DNA from: Acidobacteriaceae bacterium
Lineage (GTDB): Bacteria > Acidobacteriota > Terriglobia > Terriglobales > Acidobacteriaceae
DNA length: 8,587 nucleotides
Direction: 5' to 3'
Assembly: GCA_003165095.1 (NCBI GenBank)
Contig: PLSH01000217.1
Span: 16,294 to 24,880 of the forward strand
Shown: positions 1-6,147 of the stretch, in pieces
Layout of the letters: the number at the start of each line of letters is the position of its first letter
Position numbering within the stretch: the stretch's first letter is position 1
Position numbers and translations under genes: made by a program
Notes under the pieces: generated by a model
The model's database searches: none
The model's input: only the letters and a program-made list of their open reading frames with translations
Told to the model about the DNA's origin: nothing

Positions 1-1
1 G

Positions 2-376
2 GGGGCTCCGCTGGCGGTAAACGCGGCACGGATAGCGCAGGCGGTTCCGCTCTCGCGAGCTCCGATTCCCGGTGCGTTCAGGTCCGCAACGCTATGCCGG
101 CCGACTTCCGGTTTCCCCGGTACGCCAGGGACGCCCGACACCGTCATTCCGGGATCTCCGGGTACCCCCGACATCACCATTCCGGGAGGGCCTGGAATGG
201 CGGACACGGTCATCCCGGGAACTCCGCCATCCCCGCCCACGGTGATTCCCGGTTCGCCGGGCACTCCAGACATATCAGGCACGGTCTGCCCGGGTTCGCC
301 AGTTGTGCTTTCCTGCGCGCCGGTCACCGCGCCAGGCGCCCAGAGCCCAAACCCACTCCCGGCCACGGCGCATTGA
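2..376 (+). CDS. 3' end of a Pro/Gly-rich repeat protein (partial, start outside window)
   Basis: This frame is open from base 2 to a TGA at 374-376, giving 124 residues of a protein whose start lies to the left. From about base 104 it consists of 11-residue (33-bp) units of the type D-T-V-I-P-G-S-P-G-T-P. Units start near 104, 137, 170, 203 and 236, and a degenerate one starts at 269. The tail is Pro/Ala-rich and contains two Cys (VCPGSPVVLSCAP). Pro and Gly hold nearly fixed positions in each unit, which is hard to explain if this were a shadow frame, so I prefer it over the overlapping longer frame that starts at 94. Such Pro/Gly repeats suggest an extended, surface or secreted protein, but no function can be assigned. 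The next gene starts 44 bp downstream on the same strand, so the two may be co-transcribed. Confidence 0.55.
   Translation, partial: GAPLAVNAARIAQAVPLSRAPIPGAFRSATLCRPTSGFPGTPGTPDTVIPGSPGTPDITIPGGPGMADTVIPGTPPSPPTVIPGSPGTPDISGTVCPGSPVVLSCAPVTAPGAQSPNPLPATAH
104..301 (+). repeat. 33-bp tandem coding repeat (11-residue PGxPGTP units)
   Basis: Five consecutive 33-bp units begin at 104, 137, 170, 203 and 236. A sixth, register-shifted unit runs 269-301. The core of each unit encodes [TV]-I-P-G-x-P-G-x-P. The first copy (TSGFPGTPGTP) and the last (DISGTVCPGSP) are the most divergent, as is usual at the edges of an expanding tandem array. Units keep the reading frame because 33 is a multiple of 3. 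Confidence 0.65.
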
Positions 377-405
377 ATTGCGTTGGTTTTCTGCCCGGCA
401 AAAAG

Positions 406-413
406 AAAGGAAG
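406..413 (+). promoter_or_regulatory. Ribosome binding site deciding the start at 421
   Basis: AAAGGAAG lies 7 nt upstream of ATG 421. It places the start at the exported protein's signal peptide rather than at the far upstream in-frame ATG 94. An ATG at 414 is out of frame and would be only 1 nt from the SD. Confidence 0.6.
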
Positions 414-420
414 ATGCCTC

Positions 421-1188
421 ATGCAAGTACCTTCGGTCGCTGTGCTGTTGATTGCCGCTGTTTTTGGAGTACAAACCTCGGTGGCGGTTTCACAAGGCGC
501 CGTCAGCGCACCGGCGCCGGGATCGAATGCACCCCCTGTCACGGCAAGCACCATCACGATTCCGGCCGGGACAGCTATTCCCCTCACTCTGGTCAGCTCC
601 ATTAAGAGCAAATCCAGCAAAGCCGGAGATACAGTTCGGGCGATCGTCGCGTTTCCTGTGACTTCCGGCACACAAATGGCAATTCCTGCGGGCACTTACG
701 CAGAGGGTGTATTAAGCGCTGTGACCGCCCGCGCCCCGCATACAAACCTGCCGGCTGTGCAGATACGATTCACGCGCCTGTTGTTCGCGAACGGGTACTC
801 GGTTCAGATTGATGCAGACAACACCCAGGCAGAGCTTGCGCTTCCGGCCACGGGGTCTGAGCCGGCCCAGGCAACGGCGAGCGAGACGTCTCAAGAAGGA
901 ACTGTGGCGTCCACACCCGCCAGAGGCAGCTTTGGTCTGCTCGCGCAGCAGCAGGAACCTCCGACTCTCCCTCGCGTAGGGCCGTCGCCGGCAGTAATCG
1001 GTGGTGCAGTCGGGGGCGGGTTTGCCGCCTTGATGGTGTCGATGTTTGTTTGGGCACATCATCGTGCGGTCAACACCGACTATGTCCTGTACGACGCCGG
1101 CTGGCAGTTCCAGATAGTTCTGCAGAATCCTGTGACATTGGACGTCGGCCAGATTGCCGGAGCCACATCTACGCCAAGCGGGAATTGA
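421..1188 (+). CDS. Exported protein with IPAGT-type beta modules and one C-terminal membrane segment
   Basis: 255 residues from ATG 421. The reading frame extends upstream to ATG 94, but that part overlaps the Pro/Gly-repeat gene and looks non-coding. Residues 1-24 form a signal peptide or anchor (MQVPSVAVLLIAAVFGVQTS). Residues 43-130 carry two modules of the kind I recall from acidobacterial exported proteins: TITIPAGTAIPLTLVSSIKS (44-63), and AIPAGTYAEG (87-96) within a stretch predicted to be beta-rich. A low-complexity Ala/Thr/Glu linker spans about 135-185. A Gly-rich hydrophobic segment at about 190-212 (VIGGAVGGGFAALMVSMFVW) could cross a membrane. The end, DYVLYDAGWQFQIVLQNPVTLD-like at 220-241, resembles a degenerate third module. 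The first half is reminiscent of TrbI-like or envelope beta-domain proteins, but I do not recognise a specific function. Envelope location is an inference from the signal peptide. Confidence 0.75.
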   Translation: MQVPSVAVLLIAAVFGVQTSVAVSQGAVSAPAPGSNAPPVTASTITIPAGTAIPLTLVSSIKSKSSKAGDTVRAIVAFPVTSGTQMAIPAGTYAEGVLSAVTARAPHTNLPAVQIRFTRLLFANGYSVQIDADNTQAELALPATGSEPAQATASETSQEGTVASTPARGSFGLLAQQQEPPTLPRVGPSPAVIGGAVGGGFAALMVSMFVWAHHRAVNTDYVLYDAGWQFQIVLQNPVTLDVGQIAGATSTPSGN

Positions 1189-1215
1189 GTTCTTCTGGAG
1201 TCCCCATCGAACCGG

Positions 1216-1221
1216 TAGAAT
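1216..1221 (+). promoter_or_regulatory. Possible -10 box upstream of the dehydrogenase/transporter operon
   Basis: TAGAAT matches five of six bases of the sigma-70 -10 consensus and lies 27 nt before the ATG at 1249. There is no good -35 at 16-18 bp spacing (TTCTGG at 1193-1198 is poor), so support is weak. The 60-bp gap between the two genes otherwise shows only an SD-like GAAGGGG at 1235-1241, 7 nt from the start. Confidence 0.28.
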
Positions 1222-1248
1222 TGGCGTGTTCGGCGAAGGGGTCGCACC

Positions 1249-2343
1249 ATGAAAACATATCGGATCGCAACGGTGCCGGGTGACGGGATCGGGAAGGAAG
1301 TTGTGCCGGCAGGGCGACAGGTGCTGGAGGCGCTGACTGTGGCAGAATGCAGTTTTCAATTCGAGTTTGAGAACTTCGAGTGGGGCGGAGATTTTTATCG
1401 CCAGCATGGCGCGATGATGCCCGCGGACGGGCTGGAGGCGCTGAAGAGCAACGACGCGATTTTATTCGGGTCGGCGGGAGATCCGCAGATTCCCGATCAC
1501 ATTACGCTGTGGGGGTTGCGGCTGAAGATCTGCCAGGGCCTGGATCAATACGCGAATGTGCGGCCGACGCGGATACTGCCTGGAATTGACGCGCCGCTGA
1601 AGCGGTGCGGGGCCGAAGACCTGAACTGGGTGATCGTTCGCGAGAACACGGAGGGCGAGTACTCGGGCGCCGGCGGACGGGTGCACCAGGGATTTCCGAT
1701 TGAAGTGGCGACGGATTTATCGGTGATGACCCGCGCCGGAGTGGAGCGGATTCATCGCTATGCATTCAAGCTTGCCTCATCGAGGCCCCGCAGGCGACTG
1801 ACTGTGGTTACGAAAAGCAATGCGCAGCGGCACGCGATGGTGATGTGGGATGAGATTGCACATGAGGTCGCGAAGGATTTTCCCGATGTGACGTGGGACA
1901 AGGAGATGGTGGACGCGATGACGGCGCGGATGGTGAACCGGCCGGCGTCTCTGGACACGATTGTGGCCACCAATCTGCATGCGGATATTTTGAGCGACCT
2001 GGCCGCCGCGCTGGCCGGAAGCCTGGGAATCGGGCCGACGGCGAACATCAATCCCGAACGCGCGTACCCATCGATGTTCGAGCCGATTCACGGGTCGGCC
2101 TTCGACATTATGGGCAAGGGCATTGCCAATCCGGTGGGAACTTTCTGGACCGTGGCAATGATGCTGGAGCACCTGGGCGAACCGGAGGCTGCGCGCCGGC
2201 TGATGCAGGCCGTGGAACACGTGACCGCCAACCTGAAGCTGCATACCCGCGACCTGGGCGGAACGGCGACCACCGCGGAGGTGACCGATGCGGTTTGCGC
2301 GGAGCTTCGTGCGGGGACCAAAAGGCCTCTGGCAGCAGGGTGA
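1249..2343 (+). CDS. Tartrate / D-malate dehydrogenase-type oxidative decarboxylase
   Basis: 364 residues, full length for the isocitrate/isopropylmalate dehydrogenase superfamily and closest to tartrate dehydrogenase (TtuC) and D-malate dehydrogenase (DmlA). These NAD- and Mg/Mn-dependent cytosolic enzymes oxidise a 2-hydroxy acid and usually decarboxylate the product. Visible signatures: the N-terminal PGDGIGKEV (10-18), DHITLWGL (83-90), substrate-site RPTR (105-108), RENTEGEYS (131-139), catalytic TKSN with Lys189, metal-site Asp222, Asp246 and Asp250 (NLHADILSD), and HGSAFDIMGKGIANP (281-295) with Asp286 where NAD-preferring members bind the adenosine ribose. Cys95 occupies the place where DmlA has its first substrate-site Arg, so the exact substrate is uncertain. 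ATG 1249 is preceded by GAAGGGG at 7 nt. The stop overlaps the transporter start by four bases, indicating translational coupling. The family call is secure; tartrate versus malate or a related acid is not. Confidence 0.9.
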   Translation: MKTYRIATVPGDGIGKEVVPAGRQVLEALTVAECSFQFEFENFEWGGDFYRQHGAMMPADGLEALKSNDAILFGSAGDPQIPDHITLWGLRLKICQGLDQYANVRPTRILPGIDAPLKRCGAEDLNWVIVRENTEGEYSGAGGRVHQGFPIEVATDLSVMTRAGVERIHRYAFKLASSRPRRRLTVVTKSNAQRHAMVMWDEIAHEVAKDFPDVTWDKEMVDAMTARMVNRPASLDTIVATNLHADILSDLAAALAGSLGIGPTANINPERAYPSMFEPIHGSAFDIMGKGIANPVGTFWTVAMMLEHLGEPEAARRLMQAVEHVTANLKLHTRDLGGTATTAEVTDAVCAELRAGTKRPLAAG

Positions 2344-3662
2344 GAGACCCTGGCCTGAGTGGCGAACTGGAAGCCCGCGTGGCGCGAAAGCTGCGGGCGC
2401 GGATTCTTCCGTTTGTGATTCTGCTCTATTTCATCAGCTTTCTTGACCGCGTCAATGTTGGCTTTGCCGCCCTCACCATGAGCAAGGCGATTGGACTCAC
2501 GCCGGCGATGTTCGGTTTTGGCGCAGGCATCTTCTTCATAGGCTATGTGGCCCTCCAGGTGCCGGGGAACCTGTTGATGCTGCGCGTGGGCGCGCGGTTC
2601 TGGATTGCCGGGGTGGTCACGGCGTGGGGCGCGGTGTCGGCCGCGTCTGCATTTGTGGTGGGGCCGCACAGCTTTTACGCCATGCGGTTTCTTCTCGGGG
2701 TTGCCGAGTCGGGCTTCTTTCCTGGGACGCTGCTTTACCTGAGCTTGTGGTTTCCTGCACGGCAGCGGGCGGTGGCCTTCGCCGCGTTCATGGCGGCGGC
2801 GCCGCTTTCGACGGCACTTGGGTCGCCAATCTCCGGAGCACTGATGGAACTGCCAAGGTTCGCAGGACTCGATAACTGGCAATGGCTTTACATCATCGAA
2901 GCGCTGCCGGCGATCCTGCTGGGATTTCTGACGCTGAGAGTGCTTACTGACCGGCCGGAGCAGGCAACGTGGCTGAACCAGGAAGAGCGCTCATGGCTGG
3001 CGCAAACGCTGGCGGCGGAACAGATTCAAGGCAAGTCTCGGAAAGGGAGCGAATCGGCGGTTTGGGCTGTTCTGCGCGATCCGCGGGTGCTGGCGCTGGC
3101 TCTGGTGTATTCAGGGACTACGGCGGGTCTTTACGCGCTTGGTTTCTGGTCGCCACTGCTTCTGGAACAATTTGGCTATTCGTCGATGACCATTGGGTGG
3201 CTCAACGCCATACCGGGGGTGGCGGCGGTGGCGGGGATGGTGGTGTGGGCGCGGAACTCTGACCGGACTGTGGAGCGGACGTGGCACACGGTGATTCCGT
3301 GCCTGGCCGCTTCGGCAGGGTTTATATGGGCAGGCAATGCGCACGGAGTGTTGCCCGTGATTCTGGCGCTGACAATCGTGAGCTTCGGCGTGAACGGCTC
3401 GAAAGGCCCGCTATGGGCCATGCCGAGCCTTTTTCTGTCCGGAGCGGGCGCGGCGGCAGGCATTGCGCTGATCAACTCCATGGGGAATCTGGGCGGATTC
3501 GTGGGACCGCTGGCGATCGGTTGGATCAAGGGCCGCTGGGGGAGTTATACGTGCGGATTCTATGCGGTGGGCGGAATGCTGGCGCTGTCGGCAGCGGTAA
3601 TGCTGATACTGAGCGGGCACATTGAGAGGAAAACGCAGCGGCAGGTTAATCACCAGACCTGA
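2340..3662 (+). CDS. MFS transporter, anion:cation symporter (ACS) family, probable hydroxy-dicarboxylate/tartrate uptake
   Basis: 440 residues from GTG 2340, whose last three bases lie in the TGA of the dehydrogenase gene (GTGA overlap). The reading frame is open far upstream, but that part is antisense-free shadow of the dehydrogenase. The GTG start preserves the ELEARVARK segment that typically precedes TM1 in this family; GTG 2379 is a poorer alternative. Features include FLDRVNVGFAAL at the end of TM1 (35-45), MFS loop 2-3 remnant LMLRVGARFW, the ACS-like AESGFFPGTLLYLSLWFP (122-139), WQWLYIIEALPAILLG (180-195), a DRPEQATWL...EER hydrophilic central loop (about 204-240), and NSMGNLGGFVGP (379-390). 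About 12 TM segments and the length fit ACS members such as tartrate (TtuB), glucarate, galactonate and phthalate carriers. These proteins act in the inner membrane, usually by proton symport. Neighbouring a TtuC-like enzyme makes a tartrate- or malate-like substrate the best guess. Confidence 0.9.
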   Translation: MRDPGLSGELEARVARKLRARILPFVILLYFISFLDRVNVGFAALTMSKAIGLTPAMFGFGAGIFFIGYVALQVPGNLLMLRVGARFWIAGVVTAWGAVSAASAFVVGPHSFYAMRFLLGVAESGFFPGTLLYLSLWFPARQRAVAFAAFMAAAPLSTALGSPISGALMELPRFAGLDNWQWLYIIEALPAILLGFLTLRVLTDRPEQATWLNQEERSWLAQTLAAEQIQGKSRKGSESAVWAVLRDPRVLALALVYSGTTAGLYALGFWSPLLLEQFGYSSMTIGWLNAIPGVAAVAGMVVWARNSDRTVERTWHTVIPCLAASAGFIWAGNAHGVLPVILALTIVSFGVNGSKGPLWAMPSLFLSGAGAAAGIALINSMGNLGGFVGPLAIGWIKGRWGSYTCGFYAVGGMLALSAAVMLILSGHIERKTQRQVNHQT

Positions 3663-3704
3663 CACACGCAACCTGATCAATTGCCGCTCTGCGCAGTCCG
3701 GCGA

Positions 3705-5186
3705 TCAAGCGGTGGCGTAAACAGGTTCCGGGGCGGTTGCGAAAGCAGGTTCTTCGCTTTGGGCAACCAGGCTCAGCAGGTTCTCGACTACGTCGGCGGC
3801 TGAGTAGCTGTCCCGGCCGGGCTTGATGAAATCCGCGATCGAATTCAGGTCGTCGCCTACGGTCACCAAAGCGGGTTCGACCGTGTCGTCTTTGCGAGCC
3901 TGGGCGTGTCCCACGTTGGCGAGCAGCGCGTTGCACAGGCATTTACGGCCTACCGTGTCTTCGATTTTGCCGCCCTTGGCCACGTAGTTCTCCACGGGCT
4001 CGGCCGAGCAGCGGTAGCCGATCTTGTCATCGCCCACGGCGTACGGCTCGCGCAGATAGCCCAGGTCGCAGACGCGTTTCCTCTCCTGATAGATTTGGAA
4101 CGCGGAAGAAGTTCCTTCGAGCTGCGCAACTTTGAAGGGAAAGCCGGTGGGCGAGGCAAGCGGGTCGGTATAGACCTGGCCGGCACCGGCAAGGGCCTGC
4201 TGGAGCAGTCGGTTCTTGAGGTCTGCCCTCATGCCCGATTCACGACTAAAAGCAAACGCAGTGCCGACCTGGATTCCGGCCGCGCCCTGATTGAGCGCCT
4301 CGCGGAGTTTTTCAGCGTTGCCATACCCGCCTGCCAGCCAGAAGGGCACGCCCAGGGAGCGGAGATCCTCGATGCTGACGCGGTCACGCTCGCCGTAGAC
4401 AGGCTCTCCGGCGGCGTTCAATTGCAGTTTGCCACGAGGAGGGGCGTTGTGTCCGCCGGCCGTCGGGCTTTCGTTCACGAAGCCGTCGACGCGGCCATTG
4501 GCGCGCCGCAGCATGGTCGCGGCCAAGGTATTCGAGGAAACGATGGCCAGGAACTTCGGCCTCTGAAGCAGAGGCAGCGGGCCTTCGGCGTAGTCGGCCG
4601 GATCGAGGCGCATCTGAGTATCCATTTCCTGGTTCGCACCGGTGACAGCGAGCCGGTACTCGGCCCCGTGGTGCGCGGCAAACGCGTCCAGCACGCCGGG
4701 AATGTGCAGCGGGATGCCGGCGCCCATCAGCACGTAGCCGACGCCGGCGAGCATGGCTCCATAAATCGAGGCCAGGTGCGGCATCTGCACCTTCTCAAGA
4801 AAATTGATTCCCACGGGGTTTTTGTGGCCTTCGCGCGCCAGGAAGACCTCAACGAAGTTCGAAACCATGCACAGCTCGACGAGCTTGCGCGAATCGCGCT
4901 TCTGGTGCATGGGCAATGCTGGATAAGGCTTGCCGGCAGGCTTGCCACCGGGTAGAAAGTACTCATTCCAAATGCGGCGGGCCATTTCAGGAAAGGGAAA
5001 AGCGTCCAGTCCCTTGCGCATCTGGCCTTCCTGGTCTCCATCGGCGAGGCGGCGCACAAACAGCGAATCGAGCGCCGTTCCTGACACCACGCCCAACTGG
5101 CCGAGCTTGGAGACGGCCTGTGCCAGGCGCCAATTGGAGACGCCTACACCCATTCCGCCCTGGATAATCCTGGGAAACTGGACCAT
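3705..5186 (-). CDS. Nitronate monooxygenase-like FMN protein (2-nitropropane dioxygenase family) with C-terminal extension
   Basis: 493 residues. The N-terminal 350 or so form an FMN-binding TIM barrel of the nitronate monooxygenase/2-nitropropane dioxygenase family: start IIQGGMGVGVSNW (7-19), GVVSGTAL (32-39), NESPTAGGHNAPPRG (238-252) with His246 where the class I catalytic His sits, AGGYGNAEKLREAL (285-298) and GIQVGTAFAFSRESGM (304-319), which bind the FMN phosphate. Known members oxidise alkyl nitronates, but homologues include enoyl reductase-like and unknown enzymes, so the substrate is open. It is longer than typical class I enzymes (about 350). Residues about 360-425 hold Cys373, Cys393, Cys416 and Cys418, followed by a 65-residue tail ending in an Ala/Pro-rich stretch. 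The ATG at 5186 is directly preceded by GCAGG, a poorly spaced SD, but it gives the family-typical N terminus. Predicted cytosolic. It converges on the transporter gene, with 42 bp between the two stop codons. Confidence 0.88.
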   Translation of the reverse strand: MVQFPRIIQGGMGVGVSNWRLAQAVSKLGQLGVVSGTALDSLFVRRLADGDQEGQMRKGLDAFPFPEMARRIWNEYFLPGGKPAGKPYPALPMHQKRDSRKLVELCMVSNFVEVFLAREGHKNPVGINFLEKVQMPHLASIYGAMLAGVGYVLMGAGIPLHIPGVLDAFAAHHGAEYRLAVTGANQEMDTQMRLDPADYAEGPLPLLQRPKFLAIVSSNTLAATMLRRANGRVDGFVNESPTAGGHNAPPRGKLQLNAAGEPVYGERDRVSIEDLRSLGVPFWLAGGYGNAEKLREALNQGAAGIQVGTAFAFSRESGMRADLKNRLLQQALAGAGQVYTDPLASPTGFPFKVAQLEGTSSAFQIYQERKRVCDLGYLREPYAVGDDKIGYRCSAEPVENYVAKGGKIEDTVGRKCLCNALLANVGHAQARKDDTVEPALVTVGDDLNSIADFIKPGRDSYSAADVVENLLSLVAQSEEPAFATAPEPVYATA

Positions 5187-5200
5187 CCTGCAATTGTTTC

Positions 5201-5216
5201 ACAGATTTCGATCTGT
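5201..5216 (-). promoter_or_regulatory. Perfect inverted repeat in the leader of the nitronate-monooxygenase-like gene
   Basis: ACAGAT-TTCG-ATCTGT (+ strand) is a perfect 6-bp inverted repeat with a 4-nt spacer, ending 14 nt before the ATG at 5186. It could be a small mRNA hairpin near the ribosome site or a protein-binding palindrome. No regulator is evident nearby. Confidence 0.4.
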
Positions 5217-5233
5217 CTGCGGCTTTTCTCAGA

Positions 5234-5260
5234 GATATACGGCCGAGACCGATGATTCAA
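5234..5260 (-). promoter_or_regulatory. Weak candidate sigma-70 promoter for the nitronate-monooxygenase-like gene
   Basis: On the - strand, TTGAAT (5260-5255) and TATATC (5239-5234) each match four of six consensus bases. Their spacing is 15 bp, shorter than the usual 17. Transcription would begin near 5227, placing the inverted repeat at 5201-5216 in the leader. Confidence 0.25.
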
Positions 5261-5267
5261 ACTGAGC

Positions 5268-5282
5268 CGAGTTCTCAACTCG
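5268..5282 (-). terminator. Possible hairpin terminator after the membrane protein gene
   Basis: CGAGTT-CTC-AACTCG (+ strand) is a perfect 6-bp stem with a 3-nt loop. It begins 6 nt past the stop codon of the four-TM protein on the - strand. No clear T-run follows (only a TTT about 6 nt later), so an intrinsic terminator is only possible. Confidence 0.3.
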
Positions 5283-5287
5283 CTGCA

Positions 5288-5896
5288 TCAATAGGGGTTC
5301 GCAAATGCCCGCACCACGCCTTTATGCAAAGTGAGGTAGAGAAAAATGAGCAGATCAAAGAAGGAACTGATCAACAGAACCTCTTTTTGCGGGGGGGAGA
5401 GTGACGTAACAACTCCTCCGCTCGTCAGGGTCATGAGTGACAGGGCGGTTCGCACCAGGGAGGCTCCAGCAAGGAGAATGGTAATCCCTCGAATACGCCA
5501 GTAGCGCATAAGCCAGACAATGCCAATGACCACATAGGGGATGGCCATGACAAAAACCGCCTCCGACAGCATTTTGCCCACCGAATCGCCACCCGTGTAG
5601 CGGATTGTGATGGGGACCAGGCCAGGGGCGCGGCCGACCAGCCACTTGGCGAGAATTGAATCCGGTTCGGTGAGGAGGGAGTATCCGAAAAAAACATAAA
5701 TGAGCGCCCGGAGGAAGCAGTACCAGGCGATCAAGTAAGCCCCAAGGGGCATATTCATTGGAGCGCGGCTCGCGGCCTTCTTTTGGGCATTGGGCGTTGA
5801 CGCCTGCTCATCCACGAGTTGCGCGTCCGATTGCGGCCCGCTATCGCTGTTGTACTCCTCGGTCACAGGTTTCCACTTATTGATCGGTTCCACCAT
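5288..5896 (-). CDS. Unrecognised integral membrane protein, about four TM segments
   Basis: 202 residues from ATG 5896. The longest reading frame begins at a TTG (5908) that overlaps the SD, so I use the ATG four bases after GGGAGG. The very next codon is GTG and could also serve. Residues 1-50 are hydrophilic and disordered-looking, with many Glu, Asp, Gln and Ser, and are probably cytoplasmic. Hydrophobic stretches follow at about 51-73 (LGAYLIAWYCFLRALIYVFF), 111-130 (EAVFVMAIPYVVIGIVWLM), 136-157 and 172-190 (LLISSFFDLLIFLYLTL). The short polar link RYWRIRG (131-137) lies between TM2 and TM3. There is no signal peptide, no catalytic motif and no family I recognise. It lies on the same strand as the nitronate-monooxygenase-like gene, 101 bp upstream, with a hairpin between them, so common transcription is doubtful. 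Confidence 0.75.
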   Translation of the reverse strand: MVEPINKWKPVTEEYNSDSGPQSDAQLVDEQASTPNAQKKAASRAPMNMPLGAYLIAWYCFLRALIYVFFGYSLLTEPDSILAKWLVGRAPGLVPITIRYTGGDSVGKMLSEAVFVMAIPYVVIGIVWLMRYWRIRGITILLAGASLVRTALSLMTLTSGGVVTSLSPPQKEVLLISSFFDLLIFLYLTLHKGVVRAFANPY

Positions 5897-5898
5897 AA

Positions 5899-5906
5899 TT
5901 CCTCCC
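5899..5906 (-). promoter_or_regulatory. Strong Shine-Dalgarno that sets the membrane protein start
   Basis: GGGAGGAA on the - strand precedes the ATG at 5896. It overlaps the alternative TTG start at 5908, which therefore cannot be the real start. Confidence 0.6.
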
Positions 5907-5966
5907 AATTGGGGTTCGAAGACGCGGTTTCCCCGAGCCTGGCTGTTTCAGCAAATAAATACTGGA

Positions 5967-6147
5967 ATGAGCAAATGATTTAGAGGAATATCTGGATCAG
6001 TTTAACACCCGACTGCGTTGTATCCGCAACTGCTTTGACGGCGAAGCAGCGGAGGCTGCCTTCGAGGATTGCTTCTTGCTCGGTAAGATCTCTTCGGGAG
6101 CCCTGCGGGCCGAGTTCTTTGAACACGCCAGCCGATGCAGAGACGGT
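5967..6147 (+). pseudogene. Coding-looking stretch without an intact start; possible frameshifted gene remnant
   Basis: The gap between the two - strand genes contains a + strand frame open from 5971. It reads DLEEYLDQFNTRLRC, then IRNCFDGEAAEAAFEDCF, then LLGKISSGALRAEFFEHASR. This has a protein-like, amphipathic composition and mostly G/C third positions. It has no ATG or good GTG. An ATG at 5967 gives M-S-K and then hits TGA (5976-5978); skipping one base there would join it directly to the open frame at GAT 5977. The frame stays open to 6315, but that part lies opposite the 3' end of the CBS-domain gene. Possible readings are a decayed gene with a single-base change, a programmed shift, or a chance open frame. 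I recognise no family. Confidence 0.25.

Noticed and set aside
94..420. In-frame N-terminal extension of the exported protein back to ATG 94
   Set aside because: It overlaps the Pro/Gly-repeat frame, is full of Arg and His, and would bury the signal peptide that begins at 421 after a good SD.
1893..2339. Upstream extension of the transporter reading frame
   Set aside because: It overlaps the dehydrogenase coding region and reads as low-complexity Gly/Arg. The transporter's family-typical N terminus starts near 2340.
2088..2882. - strand open frame of 264 codons across the dehydrogenase-transporter junction
   Set aside because: It is very rich in Arg, His and Pro, spans two well-supported + strand genes and matches no family.
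3674..3707. Imperfect hairpin between the converging transporter and flavoprotein genes (TGATC/GCCG pairing with CGGC/GATCA)
   Set aside because: It has a 4-nt one-sided bulge, a 12-nt loop, no T-run on either strand and overlaps a stop codon, so I cannot support a bidirectional terminator.
3906..4955. Long + strand open frame (349 codons) inside the nitronate-monooxygenase-like gene
   Set aside because: It lies antisense to a clear, family-typical gene and its sequence has no recognisable domain. Such frames are common opposite GC-rich genes.
5903..5940. GGGGTTCGAA resembling a tRNA T-arm
   Set aside because: The following bases do not form the T-stem, and I see no acceptor or anticodon arm around it on either strand.
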